Shown here piece after piece: positions 36,263-44,814 of a stretch of 64,000 nt of DNA. Numbering within the stretch: position 1 is the first letter of the stretch; each line of letters starts with the position of its first letter. A program made the translations under genes and the position numbers. The notes below the pieces were generated by a model. That model had not been told where the DNA came from. It worked only from the letters and a program-made list of their open reading frames with translations, and did not search any database. Origin of the DNA: Mesorhizobium sp. WSM4904 (GTDB lineage Bacteria; Pseudomonadota; Alphaproteobacteria; Rhizobiales; Rhizobiaceae); the NCBI RefSeq assembly GCF_029674545.1, contig NZ_CP121354.1:3357001-3421000 (forward strand). Reading direction: 5' to 3'.

Positions 36263-36378
36263 GGTCGGTCTCCTCACCGGTTCAGGCAGCGATCGCGGTC
36301 CGATCCATCCTAGGACGATCTCGGCGACAGAAATCCGACATCTGGACCAGAAATCGCAAACGGCAAGGCGCCACAAAA

Positions 36379-36427
36379 GCATGTCGCCCAAAAGTGCGCA
36401 GCGGTTTTGGGAGAACGACATGCATCA
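36379..36427. repeat. Short intergenic palindrome, repeat family E
   Basis: A reverse-oriented near copy of the palindrome at 2596-2645: GCATGTCGCCCAAAAGTGCG at one end and CGACATGCATC at the other. It lies in the 275-bp divergent region between the VOC gene and the ChaC-like gene; nothing else is evident there. Confidence 0.8.
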
Positions 36428-36537
36428 AGACTTAAAGCGCGTCGCCCGAAACCATTTCCGCGCGACGCGGTTTGGGCCAGCGATCTTGCGTGTTCCGCGG
36501 TTTTCGACTTTGCTGGCGTCAAAGAGGGGCTGTTTCC

Positions 36538-37272
36538 ATGCGTCGAATGTCGCTCACGCCCGAGCTCGTCGCTCTGTGCCACCGGGAGGAGGTCGATCCG
36601 GGCCCGAGCGGGGAATGGACACAGTTGAACGACGACGATTTCCGGGCGCTTGCCTTGCGCCTGTCGGGCGAAGCCGACGAGGGGCCGCTCTGGGTGTTCG
36701 CCTACGGCTCGCTGATCTGGAAGCCGGCCTTCGAATCCGTCGAGCAGCGGCGCGCCTCGGCCCATGGCTGGCATCGGTCCTTCTGCCTGGACCTTGTGCG
36801 CTGGAGAGGCAGCGCCGAGCAGCCGGGGCTGATGATGGCGCTCGAGCGCGGCGGGTGCTGCGATGGCGTGATCTACCGTCTGCCCGATGGCGAGAAGCCG
36901 GCCCAGATCGAGAGGCTGCTGCGGCGTGAAATCGACGATCACGAGGCTGTCAGCTCCGTCAGATGGGTTCCGGTACGCACGGCACAAGGATCGTTGCGGG
37001 CGCTGGGCTTCTGGGTTGGAGTGACGGGCAGGGGGACGTCGCTCAGGCAGCCACTCGAAAGGGTAGCAAAGATACTGGCACGCGCGTGCGGCCATGTCGG
37101 CTCCGGCGCCGAGTATCTCTACAACACCGTCAGCCACCTCGAGACATTCGGCATCCATGACCGCAATCTGTGGCGACTGCAGCAACTGGTCGCCGACGAG
37201 ATCAGGTCGCTCCATGGCCACAGGATCGCAAGCGGCGAACCGTCGGAGACAGTAGTTCCCGCTATAATATGA
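36538..37272 (+). CDS. ChaC-like gamma-glutamylcyclotransferase
   Basis: 244 aa from the ATG at 36538. The family signature FAYGSLIWKPAFE (YGSLIW glutamyl-binding loop) lies near residue 60, and the C-terminal YLYNTVSHLETFGIHD matches the ChaC family. Members cleave glutathione to 5-oxoproline and Cys-Gly, so it may act in glutathione turnover. It has its own upstream region and lies about 110 bp before preT, separated by the preT promoter region. Confidence 0.9.
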   Translation: MRRMSLTPELVALCHREEVDPGPSGEWTQLNDDDFRALALRLSGEADEGPLWVFAYGSLIWKPAFESVEQRRASAHGWHRSFCLDLVRWRGSAEQPGLMMALERGGCCDGVIYRLPDGEKPAQIERLLRREIDDHEAVSSVRWVPVRTAQGSLRALGFWVGVTGRGTSLRQPLERVAKILARACGHVGSGAEYLYNTVSHLETFGIHDRNLWRLQQLVADEIRSLHGHRIASGEPSETVVPAII

Positions 37273-37321
37273 CTACGATTATCAAGTTTTTATCCAGCCA
37301 TTACAGTGACTTGGTCGAAAA

Positions 37322-37337
37322 TTGACCAATTGATAAA
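37322..37337 (+). promoter_or_regulatory. RutR-like operator upstream of preT
   Basis: TTGACCAATTGATAAA matches the RutR box (TTGACCA-NN-TGGTCAA): the left half is perfect and the right half is weaker. TTGGTC lies 11 bp upstream and makes a second inverted arrangement with TGACCAA. The site is about 50-65 bp upstream of the preT ATG in an AT-rich promoter region. Confidence 0.6.
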
Positions 37338-37385
37338 AAAATAAAACGTGCTAGCCTTCCCCAAAATAAAACAAGGGGAACTGGA

Positions 37386-38750
37386 ATGGCGACTGGTCAT
37401 TTCATCGAAGGTATCGCCGGCGGCCGGCTGTCTGCCGAGCAATATGCCGACAATTTTTCCGACCTGCATCCGCCGCTCGATCATCACGAGGCGCTGGTCG
37501 AGGCCGACCGCTGCTACTTCTGCTACGACGCGCCGTGCATGAATGCGTGCCCGACGTCGATCGACATTCCGATGTTCATCCGGCAGATCGCGACCGGCAA
37601 TCCACTGGGCTCGGCCAAGACCATCTTCGATCAGAACATCCTTGGCGGCATGTGCGCCCGCGTCTGCCCGACCGAGACGCTCTGCGAAGAGGTCTGCGTG
37701 CGCGAGGTGGCGGAAGGCAAGCCGGTGCAGATCGGCCGGCTGCAGCGTTACGCGACCGACGTCGCGATGGGCGAGGACAAGCAGTTCTACACGCGCGCCG
37801 AACCGACCGGAAAAACGGTCGCCGTGGTCGGCGCCGGGCCGGCGGGTCTCGCGGCGGCGCATCGTCTTGCCCGTCACGGTCATGACGTCACCATTCTCGA
37901 AGCGCGGCCGAAGGCCGGCGGCCTCAACGAATACGGCATCGCCGCCTATAAGAGCGTCGACGATTTCGCCCAGGCGGAAGTCGACTATGTCACCGCTATC
38001 GGCGGCATCGACATCCAGAACGGCAAGGCGCTCGGCCGCGACTTCCAACTGGCCGACCTGATCCGCAACTACGATGCGGTGTTCCTCGGCCTTGGGCTTG
38101 GCGGCGTCAATGCGCTCAGGGCCGACGGCGAGGACGCCGACGGCGTCGCCAACGCCGTCGAGTTCATCGCCGAGCTCAGGCAAGCGAGCGATCTTGGCAG
38201 CCTGCCGGTCGGCCGGCGCGTCGTCGTCATCGGCGGCGGCATGACGGCGATCGACGCCGCGGTGCAGTCGAAGCTGCTCGGCGCCGAGGAGGTGACGATC
38301 TGCTACCGGCGCGGGCAGGAGCACATGAATGCCTCCGGCTTCGAACAGGATCTGGCCGCCGCCAACGGCGTTACTATCCGCCACTGGCTGCAGCCGAAGC
38401 GCGTCATCGCCGAGAACGGCAAGGTGTCGGCGATCGAGCTCGAATACACCGCGATCGACGGCGACAAGCTTGCCGGTACCGGCGAACGGCTGACACTTGC
38501 CGCCGATCAGGTGTTCAAGGCGATCGGCCAGAGTTTCACGCCGGCGGTGCTCAACGGCAGCGTCGCATCGATCGAACTCGAGGGCGGCCGCATCAAGGTC
38601 GACGCCGAGGGCCGCACCTCGCTGGCGAAAGTCTGGGCCGGCGGCGACTGCATCGCCGGTGGCGACGACCTGACGGTGTCGGCCGTGGCTCAAGGGCGCG
38701 ACGCCGCCGAATCCATCCACCGGGCACTGACCTCTAACGGGAGGGCATGA
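37386..38750 (+). CDS. preT: NAD-dependent dihydropyrimidine dehydrogenase, PreT subunit
   Basis: 454 aa electron-input subunit of the bacterial dihydropyrimidine dehydrogenase, which reduces uracil and thymine. The N-terminal Fe-S domain has cysteine clusters CYFCYDAPCMNACPTSIDIP and MCARVCPTETLCEEVC. A GltD-type flavin/NAD module follows, with FAD motif VVGAGPAGLAAAHRLARHG and NAD motif VVVIGGGMTAIDAAVQSKLL. AAGGGGAACTGG precedes the ATG. Its stop overlaps the preA start (ATGA), so the subunits are translationally coupled. The RutR-like box upstream indicates pyrimidine-responsive control. Confidence 0.95.
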   Translation: MATGHFIEGIAGGRLSAEQYADNFSDLHPPLDHHEALVEADRCYFCYDAPCMNACPTSIDIPMFIRQIATGNPLGSAKTIFDQNILGGMCARVCPTETLCEEVCVREVAEGKPVQIGRLQRYATDVAMGEDKQFYTRAEPTGKTVAVVGAGPAGLAAAHRLARHGHDVTILEARPKAGGLNEYGIAAYKSVDDFAQAEVDYVTAIGGIDIQNGKALGRDFQLADLIRNYDAVFLGLGLGGVNALRADGEDADGVANAVEFIAELRQASDLGSLPVGRRVVVIGGGMTAIDAAVQSKLLGAEEVTICYRRGQEHMNASGFEQDLAAANGVTIRHWLQPKRVIAENGKVSAIELEYTAIDGDKLAGTGERLTLAADQVFKAIGQSFTPAVLNGSVASIELEGGRIKVDAEGRTSLAKVWAGGDCIAGGDDLTVSAVAQGRDAAESIHRALTSNGRA

Positions 38751-40066
38751 GCATGGCAGACATCCGCAACACCTTCGTCGGCATCAAGTCGCCCAATCCG
38801 TTCTGGCTGGCCTCGGCGCCGCCGACCGACAAGGCTTACAATGTCGAGCGCGCCTTCAAGGCCGGCTGGGGCGGCGTGGTCTGGAAGACGCTGGGCGAGG
38901 AGGGGCCGCCCGTCGTCAACGTCAACGGCCCGCGCTACGGCGCGATCTGGGGCGCCGACCGCCGCCTGCTCGGCTTGAACAACATCGAGCTGATCACCGA
39001 CCGCGACCTGCAGACCAATCTGCGCGAGATGAAGCAGGTGAAGATGAATTGGCCGGATCGGGCGCTGGTCGCCTCGATCATGGTGCCGTGCGTCGAGGAA
39101 AGCTGGAAGGCGATCCTGCCGCTGGTCGAGGAGACCGGCGCGGACGGCATCGAGCTCAATTTCGGTTGCCCGCATGGCATGAGCGAGCGCGGCATGGGCT
39201 CGGCCGTGGGCCAAGTGCCGGAATATATCGAGATGGTGGTGCGTTGGTGCAAGCAGTACACGCGCATGCCCGTCATCACCAAGCTGACGCCGAACATCAC
39301 CGATATCCGCAAGCCGGCCCGCGCGGCCAGGGCCGGCGGCACCGACGCGGTGTCGCTGATCAACACCATCAACTCGATCACCGGCGTCGACCTCGACAGT
39401 TTCGCGCCGCAGCCGACCATCGACGGCAAAGGCTCGCATGGCGGCTATTGCGGCCCGGCGGTCAAGCCGATCGCCATGAACATGGTGGCCGAGATCGCGC
39501 GCGATCCGGAGACTCACGGCCTGCCGATCTCCGGCATCGGCGGCATCACCACCTGGCGGGACGCCGCCGAATTCATGGCGCTCGGCGCAGGCAATGTGCA
39601 GGTCTGCACGGCGGCGATGACCTATGGCTTCAAGATCGTGCAGGAAATGATCGCGGGCCTGGAGAACTGGATGGACGAGAAGGGGCACGCCTCGCTCTCG
39701 GACATCATCGGCCGCGCCACGCCCAACGTCACCGACTGGCAGTATCTCAACCTCAACTATGTCGCCAAGGCGCATATTGACCAGGATGCCTGCATCAAGT
39801 GCGGGCGCTGCCACATCGCCTGCGAGGACACCTCGCATCAGGCGATCACCAGCATGGTCGACGGTGTCAGGCATTTCGAGGTGATCGAGGCGGAATGCGT
39901 CGGCTGCAATCTTTGCGTCAATGTCTGCCCGGTGGAAGGCTGCATCACGATGGAGCCGCTGGCGGCCGGTTCGGTGGATCAGCGCACGGGCAAGCCGGTG
40001 TCGCCGATCTACGCCAACTGGACGACGCATCCAAACAATCCGATGGCCCAGGTGGCGGCGGAGTAA
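38747..40066 (+). CDS. preA: NAD-dependent dihydropyrimidine dehydrogenase, PreA subunit
   Basis: 439 aa catalytic subunit reducing uracil or thymine to the 5,6-dihydro form; first step of reductive pyrimidine catabolism. An FMN-binding TIM barrel of the dihydroorotate dehydrogenase type contains ELNFGCPHGMSERGMG, and the C-terminal ferredoxin domain has two 4Fe-4S motifs, CIKCGRCHIACEDTSH and CVGCNLCVNVCPVEGC. The ATG at 38747 overlaps the preT stop; an ATG two codons later is possible. Downstream pathway genes are about 5 kb away. Confidence 0.95.
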   Translation: MSMADIRNTFVGIKSPNPFWLASAPPTDKAYNVERAFKAGWGGVVWKTLGEEGPPVVNVNGPRYGAIWGADRRLLGLNNIELITDRDLQTNLREMKQVKMNWPDRALVASIMVPCVEESWKAILPLVEETGADGIELNFGCPHGMSERGMGSAVGQVPEYIEMVVRWCKQYTRMPVITKLTPNITDIRKPARAARAGGTDAVSLINTINSITGVDLDSFAPQPTIDGKGSHGGYCGPAVKPIAMNMVAEIARDPETHGLPISGIGGITTWRDAAEFMALGAGNVQVCTAAMTYGFKIVQEMIAGLENWMDEKGHASLSDIIGRATPNVTDWQYLNLNYVAKAHIDQDACIKCGRCHIACEDTSHQAITSMVDGVRHFEVIEAECVGCNLCVNVCPVEGCITMEPLAAGSVDQRTGKPVSPIYANWTTHPNNPMAQVAAE

Positions 40067-40591
40067 GCTTGGGTTCCTTGCCCCGGCGAGGTGGCCCCGC
40101 GAAGCCGGGATGGAGAGGCGCCTTGGCTGCTGGACACGGCTGAGGGCCCCTAATTCCAAGCGGCTGGTCTTTGGCGATAGCGTGCATGGCAGCTTGGTGC
40201 ATGCATTGTCTAATGTAGCGCTGGTCGACCCCCCACTCCGTCTCGGCTTCGCCGAGCCACCTCTCCCCCGATCGACGGGGTAGAGGAAAGGCGCCAAGCC
40301 TTTTGCCGTCAACGCCCGTCCAGCAAGGTTCCCTTCCTTTCCCTCCTGATACTGTTCCTCATCGTCGCAACACCTATGTTCCACAATTTCTGGGACCATC
40401 AGGGTCCGGATCGCGCCTCTCGTATCAACGGCTTCGTCGGCAATGTCGCTTTAGCCGGAGGGTTCCTGGCGTTGATCGCGCATTCTGTTTGATCTCGGTC
40501 GCCGGGTTCGGCGCAATTGATGCCGCAGCGTTAATCGCTCCGTCGCGATTGCCTTGTATTAGCAAATGCAGGTTCGCCACTCGGAGCGTTC
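40067..40591. other. Gene-poor stretch with a repeat and a gene remnant
   Basis: 525 bp after preA. It holds a repeat of family D (about 40227-40285: CCCCCACTCCGTCTCGGC, a GGCTTCGCCGAGCC hairpin, then CCTCTCCCCCGATCGACGGG) and a DoxX-like remnant (about 40311-40492). No intact gene is evident. Confidence 0.7.
40311..40492 (+). pseudogene. Remnant of a DoxX-like membrane protein gene
   Basis: One frame, ending in TGA at 40490-40492, reads SLLILFLIVATPMFHNFW and then INGFVGNVALAGGFLALIAH. The TPxFHNFW and FxxNxxxAGGFL pattern is the C-terminal half of DoxX-family proteins. No start codon or N-terminal half is found upstream, where a palindromic repeat begins instead. It is a different subfamily from the intact doxX at 34366-34797. 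A short ORF from the ATG at 40376 (38 aa) is the only start available. Confidence 0.6.
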
Positions 40592-41086
40592 ATGGAGCAG
40601 AGCTGGACTGCATTCTGGACACGCGTTTCGGAAGCCTTCCATCAGGCGCTGTTCCCGTTCCGGGCTGTCGCCCAAGTCCTTGGCGGGCATCCGAGCGACA
40701 TTCAGATATGGTGCTTCCTGTGCGGCGTCTTCTTCCTGACGGTGGTCGCCATACAGACCTATGGCGACATCGTGTTCAGGCGATGCGGCGTCCTTGCCAC
40801 CGGCAAGGTGGTCCGCATCGACAAATCCAGCGACGGGCCGGATACGCCGATCATCGAATTCGCCGACCGGCTGGGCAAGACATGGCGGTTCACGTCCTAT
40901 TTGCCGGTCAACGGAACGACCGGGAATGTCGGCGCCCCAGTCGAGGTGATGTACGACCCGCTTCGCCCGAAGCGGGCGCGCGAAGTGGGCCGCCCGCTGA
41001 TGAAGGCGGTCCACCTGATTGTCTGGTATGCGGTCGTTGCGGGGCTGATGGCACTCGCCTTCCTGCCCGGCCTCACTTCCAATTGA
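40592..41086 (+). CDS. DUF3592 family membrane protein
   Basis: 164 aa with a transmembrane segment near residues 40-55 (CFLCGVFFLTVVAIQTYG) and a second near the C-terminus (LIVWYAVVAGLMALAFL). Between them is a soluble part resembling DUF3592: ATGKVVRIDKSSDGPDTPIIEF, here split as ATGKVVRIDKSS and DGPDTPIIEF, then VGAPVEVMYDPLRPKRARE. Function unknown. It stands alone, convergent with the SDR gene pair. Confidence 0.8.
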   Translation: MEQSWTAFWTRVSEAFHQALFPFRAVAQVLGGHPSDIQIWCFLCGVFFLTVVAIQTYGDIVFRRCGVLATGKVVRIDKSSDGPDTPIIEFADRLGKTWRFTSYLPVNGTTGNVGAPVEVMYDPLRPKRAREVGRPLMKAVHLIVWYAVVAGLMALAFLPGLTSN

Positions 41087-41098
41087 TCCATTCGCCGT

Positions 41099-41821
41099 TC
41101 AGGCGGCAAAGCGCAGGCCGCCGTCGCAGGTCAGCACCTGGCCGGTCATGAAGCCGTTGGAGACCAGAAAGGCGATCGCGTCGGCAACGTCTTCGGCGCG
41201 GCCGATGCGGCCGACCGGCGTCTTGCCGGCATATTCGGCAAACACCGCTTGCCGCTGTTCGCCCGGCAGAAAATCCCACCAGGGCGTATCGATGACGCCG
41301 GGCGCCACGACGTTGACGCGCAGCGGCTTCAACTCGACCGCGAGGATCGGCGCTATGGTGAGCAGCATGCCGTTGATGGCGCCGATGCCGGCGACGCCGG
41401 GCGCGGCGAGCTGCGCAGAGACGGCCGAAATGAAGGTGGCCGATCCGGCCCTGTTCAAGGTCGGCAGGGCCGCCTGAAGACAGGCCAGTTGCGGCCTGAT
41501 CTTCTCGTCGACGCCGCTGCCGATGTCGGCAAGGTCGAGGGTCGCGAACGGCCCAAGTCCTTTGCCGCCGCTCGCGGCCAGAACGAGATGGTCGAAGGGC
41601 CCGAGGCCTTCGAAAAACTGCCGGACCTCATCCGGCTTGGTCGCGTCGAAAACGGCCTTGCCGACGGTGCCGCCAAGGCTCGCCCAGGCGTTCTTCAGCT
41701 TCTCCTCGTTGCGGCCGGTGATCGTCACTTTCATCGTGGGGCTGACCAGCCGTTTGGCCGTGGCAAGGCCGATGCCGGACGAGCCGCCGATGATCACGCA
41801 ATGTTCGATGGTCTCGCTCAT
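41099..41821 (-). CDS. SDR-family oxidoreductase lacking the usual Tyr/Lys catalytic pair
   Basis: 240 aa Rossmann-fold protein. The cofactor motif is GGSSGIGLATAKRL and the later APGVIDTPWW and TCDGG segments are standard SDR. Where classical members have YxxxK, this one reads GVAGIGAINGML after SAVSAQLAAP: tyrosine and lysine are both absent, though the serine is present. This pattern occurs in a divergent SDR subgroup, so the protein may bind NAD(P) with altered or no redox catalysis. It overlaps the upstream SDR gene by 4 bp (ATGA), forming a two-gene operon. Confidence 0.88.
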   Translation of the reverse strand: MSETIEHCVIIGGSSGIGLATAKRLVSPTMKVTITGRNEEKLKNAWASLGGTVGKAVFDATKPDEVRQFFEGLGPFDHLVLAASGGKGLGPFATLDLADIGSGVDEKIRPQLACLQAALPTLNRAGSATFISAVSAQLAAPGVAGIGAINGMLLTIAPILAVELKPLRVNVVAPGVIDTPWWDFLPGEQRQAVFAEYAGKTPVGRIGRAEDVADAIAFLVSNGFMTGQVLTCDGGLRFAA

Positions 41822-42663
41822 GAATTTTGTTCCTTGGACGTCGTGGAAGATTGTCCGGTCAGTTCGAGGCTGAGCGCCCGCAGCTGGCGGCGCGCCTTTT
41901 CGTCATAGGCCTGGGCATCGGCGCGCGATTCCCGCTGGCCGTCGAAATAGAGGCCGCTGCGGCCTTCGAGCGCCGGCGACGCCGCGAGGTTGAGGATCGC
42001 GTCGGCGCCGGTCTCGACCGAGCTCCATGGCGTTACGCCGGCCTGCCGGACCATGGTGGTGTCCATGTAGCTGGCCGGATGAAGCGCATTGACGGTGACG
42101 CCGGTGCCTTTGAGCTGTTCCGCCAGACCGACGGTGAACAGGATCTGCGCCAGCTTGCTCTGGCAGTAGGCGCGCACGCCGCTAAAGCCATGGGTCAGCA
42201 TGACGTCGTCGAAGTCGATCGCCTGCTGGCCGGCCGAGGCGACATTGACGATGCGCGCCGGGGCGCTTGCCTTGAGCAGCGGCAGCAGTTCCGACGTCAG
42301 CAGAAAGCCGGCCAGATAGTTGACGGCAAAGCGCAGCTCATAGCCATCGGCGCTCACCTGCCTTTTCGCACCCTGGCCGCCGGTGCCGACACCGGCATTG
42401 TTGATCAAAACATCGAGCCGGTCGGTCCTTTTGCGCACGGCTTCGGCGAGGCGGCGCACCTCGGCGAGCGAAGAAAGGTCGGCGACGAGAAATTCGGCCT
42501 TGCCGCCCTTTGCCTCGATGGCGGCGACTGTCGCCTTGCCGCGGGCCTGGTCGCGGCCATGCACCAGCACGCGGGCGCCGGCGGCGCCGAGCCTTTCGGC
42601 GACCACGCGGCCGACGCCGTCGGTCGAGCCGGTGACGAGAATGGTCTTGTTCTTGAGTTCCAT
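41818..42663 (-). CDS. SDR-family NAD(P)-dependent oxidoreductase (retinol-dehydrogenase-like)
   Basis: 281 aa from the ATG at 42663, preceded by AAGGAGG. The cofactor motif is TGSTDGVGRVVAERL, with the structural NNAG motif in LINNAGVG. The catalytic set is intact: serine in IVNVASAG and YCQSK (YxxxK). It resembles short-chain dehydrogenases annotated as retinol or light-dependent protochlorophyllide reductase-like; the substrate is unknown. It is first of a two-gene operon and divergent from the XRE-type regulator, which probably controls it. Confidence 0.9.
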   Translation of the reverse strand: MELKNKTILVTGSTDGVGRVVAERLGAAGARVLVHGRDQARGKATVAAIEAKGGKAEFLVADLSSLAEVRRLAEAVRKRTDRLDVLINNAGVGTGGQGAKRQVSADGYELRFAVNYLAGFLLTSELLPLLKASAPARIVNVASAGQQAIDFDDVMLTHGFSGVRAYCQSKLAQILFTVGLAEQLKGTGVTVNALHPASYMDTTMVRQAGVTPWSSVETGADAILNLAASPALEGRSGLYFDGQRESRADAQAYDEKARRQLRALSLELTGQSSTTSKEQNS

Positions 42664-42741
42664 GTTCAGAGCCTCCTTGTGCTGCTCTGAACGCAAGATG
42701 GGGCGCGGCGCGCATTCCAAACAGTTCAAACTTTATCCTGG

Positions 42742-42759
42742 TATCAGTACTGCTATAAT
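42742..42759 (+). promoter_or_regulatory. Promoter and near-palindromic operator before the XRE regulator gene
   Basis: TATCAGT-ACTGCTA (42742-42755) is a palindrome with one mismatch, overlapping a perfect -10 hexamer TATAAT (42754-42759). It ends only 6 bp before the ATG at 42766, so the transcript would be leaderless. The same site sits about 80 bp upstream of the divergent SDR operon, in position for dual regulation. Confidence 0.5.
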
Positions 42760-42765
42760 AGCTTC

Positions 42766-43638
42766 ATGGATGCCGTGACCCATTCCCCCGAGGACACCCG
42801 CCGCCGCGAACTCGGCGCGTTCCTGCGCTCGCGCCGCGAAAGGCTGTCGCCCGCCGACATTGGCATTGCGACCGGCGCCCGGCGGCGCACGCCCGGGCTG
42901 AGGCGCGAGGAAGTGGCGATGATCGCCGGCGTCGGCACCACCTGGTACACCTGGCTGGAGCAGGGCAGGGACGTGCGGCCGTCGGTCGAGGTACTTTCGG
43001 CGCTCTGCGAAGCGTTGCGCCTCGACGCAGTGGAGAAGCGGCACCTGTTCATCCTCGCCGCCCGCCAGCAGCCGGAGCGTCGCGTTGCTGCGCCCGAAAA
43101 AGTCGATGGCACGCTGCTGCACATGCTGCAAAGCCTCGTTCTGCAGCCGGCCTATGTGGTTGGCCGGCGCTGGGACGTGCTGGCCTGGAATGACGCCGCG
43201 GCGGCGGTGTTCGGCGACTATGGCCTGCTGGAGGGCGACGCCCGCAACATCGTCCATCTGGTGTTCACCAGCCCGCATCATCGCCGGCTGCTGGTCGACT
43301 GGGAAGGGCTTGCGCGTGTGGTGCTCGCTTCGTTCCGTGCCGAAAGCGCGAAATATGTCGGCGATCCGGATTTCGAGCGGCTGATCGCGCTGATGATGCG
43401 CTCGAGCCCGGAGTTCCGCGATTGGTGGCCGCGGCGGGACGTGGCGCGAAGGCTGACGGGAGTGAAGCACGTCCGCCATCCCACCGCCGGCGCGATGGCC
43501 TTCGAACATATGAGCCTGTCGATCGACGACGGCTCGGACATGCGGCTGATTGTCTACACGCCGCTCGCCGAGCAGAACTCGATCGCGAAGTTGAAGAAGT
43601 TGCTCGAAGCGGAGCCGACCGAGCGACGCAGCGCCTGA
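42766..43638 (+). CDS. XRE-type transcriptional regulator with MmyB-like ligand domain
   Basis: 290 aa. The N-terminal helix-turn-helix domain (about residues 14-85) has LGAFLRSRRERLSPADIG and RRRTPGLRREEVAMIAGVGT, typical of the family whose C-terminal half is a MmyB-like, PAS-type ligand-binding domain (LQPAYVVGRRWDVLAWNDAA). These regulators often control an adjacent SDR or oxidoreductase gene. Here it is divergent from a two-gene SDR operon, with a near-palindromic site between them. Likely local, ligand-responsive repressor or activator; the ligand is unknown. Confidence 0.92.
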   Translation: MDAVTHSPEDTRRRELGAFLRSRRERLSPADIGIATGARRRTPGLRREEVAMIAGVGTTWYTWLEQGRDVRPSVEVLSALCEALRLDAVEKRHLFILAARQQPERRVAAPEKVDGTLLHMLQSLVLQPAYVVGRRWDVLAWNDAAAAVFGDYGLLEGDARNIVHLVFTSPHHRRLLVDWEGLARVVLASFRAESAKYVGDPDFERLIALMMRSSPEFRDWWPRRDVARRLTGVKHVRHPTAGAMAFEHMSLSIDDGSDMRLIVYTPLAEQNSIAKLKKLLEAEPTERRSA

Positions 43639-43656
43639 GGTTAGTAGGTCGCGGGC

Positions 43657-43857
43657 CCCTCAACTTCGTCATCCACGGGCGGAGCGGGAGCGAAGCGGAC
43701 GCGGAGACCCGAGGATCCATTCCGTTACCTTGGCAATGGGGTGCAGCAGTGCAGAATTTTGGACCGCAGCGGCGCTTCGAGGCCACGGAATGGATCCTCG
43801 GGTCTGCGCCGCGTCGCTTCGCTCCTTGCTCCGCCCGTGGATGACGAAGCTGAGAGG
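43657..43857. repeat. Large inverted-repeat element, family C
   Basis: About 70-bp arms facing each other. The left contains CTTCGTCATCCACGGGCGGA and GACCCGAGGATCCATTCCGT; the right contains their complements, ACGGAATGGATCCTCGGGTC and TCCGCCCGTGGATGACGAAG. About 60 bp lie between. It fills most of the 299-bp gap between the XRE regulator and rutR genes. A related element is at 50952-51170. Confidence 0.9.
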
Positions 43858-43937
43858 CTTCGGCTAATCTCGAAGGGCAGCAATAGCCAAACGGCTCGCA
43901 AGCTGCTCAAGCCCGTTGAGCTGTCATGACGAGCCGC

Positions 43938-44579
43938 TCAGCCCTTCGGCTTCAGCCCTTCGAGGAACAGCTGCTCGAGGAAACGTGCCGCGTCCTCGAA
44001 GCGACCGTCGCCGCCACGGTCGGGACCGAGCACGGCGCGCACCTGGACGTCGAAATCGGCATAATGCTGCGTCGTCGCCCAAATCGAGAAGATCAGATGC
44101 CACGGATCGGTGCGGGCGATCTTGCCGGCGCGCATCCAGCCCTTGATGACGGCGGCCTTCTCGTCGACCAGCGTTTTCAGCTCGCCCTCCAGCATCGGCA
44201 TGATGCGCGGTGCGCCTTGCAGGATCTCGTTGGCGAAGAGCCGGCTTTCGCGTGGGAAGTCGCGCGCCATTTCGAGCTTGCGGCGGATGTAGCTTCTGAG
44301 CTCGGTCATCGGATCGCCGATGTCGTCGAGTTCCCTAAGCGGGGCCAGCCAGGTGTCCAGGAGCCGCTGCATCAGGGTCTCGTGGATGTCTTCCTTGCGG
44401 CGGAAGTAATAGAGAAGGTTCGGCTTCGACATGCCGGCGGCCTCGGCGATCTGGTCGATGGTCGAACCGCGAAAGCCATTGGCGGAGAAGACTTCGAGCG
44501 CGGCTTCCAGGATGAGTTCACGCTTTTCCAGCTGGATGCGGGTGCGGCGTGGAGTCGAGCCTTCCATCGTGTCCGTCAT
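43938..44579 (-). CDS. rutR: TetR-family regulator RutR (pyrimidine utilisation)
   Basis: 213 aa. The N-terminal TetR helix-turn-helix (about residues 20-65) reads ILEAALEVFSANGFRGSTID followed by AGMSKPNLLYYFRRKEDI, very close to E. coli RutR. The C-terminal RutR ligand domain contains ESRLFANEILQGAPRI and WMRAGKIARTDPWHLIFSIW. RutR senses uracil or thymine and releases its box when ligand is bound. It is divergent from the aminotransferase-amidohydrolase-dihydropyrimidinase genes, with a RutR-like box between them, supporting this identity. Confidence 0.92.
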   Translation of the reverse strand: MTDTMEGSTPRRTRIQLEKRELILEAALEVFSANGFRGSTIDQIAEAAGMSKPNLLYYFRRKEDIHETLMQRLLDTWLAPLRELDDIGDPMTELRSYIRRKLEMARDFPRESRLFANEILQGAPRIMPMLEGELKTLVDEKAAVIKGWMRAGKIARTDPWHLIFSIWATTQHYADFDVQVRAVLGPDRGGDGRFEDAARFLEQLFLEGLKPKG

Positions 44580-44592
44580 CCTTGCCAGCCGC

Positions 44593-44664
44593 TAAAGCAA
44601 TTCCAGGAAAAGTGCGCGGCGGTTTTCCGTCCGGAATTGCGTAAAAACAAAAAGTTGGAGCAGG
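44593..44664. repeat. Short intergenic palindrome next to rutR
   Basis: AAGCAATTCCAGGAAAA and TTTTCCGTCCGGAATTGC form an imperfect hairpin with a GTGCGCGGCGG core, the same style as the family E palindromes. It lies just upstream of the rutR start, within the 344-bp divergent region; the rest of that region holds the operator at 44815-44830. Confidence 0.7.
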
Positions 44665-44814
44665 CCAGCGGCTCTATCAAACGCTGGACTGCTCCAGCGT
44701 GCGGTCTCGCTGGACCAATTCTCTGGACCAGTTTTTCTCCGAGCCGTGGAACGCGCTTTTGATGCCGCATTTCCGCTAGTAGTCCCTTGACCGCCGACAG
44801 GGCGGTGCTAACGT

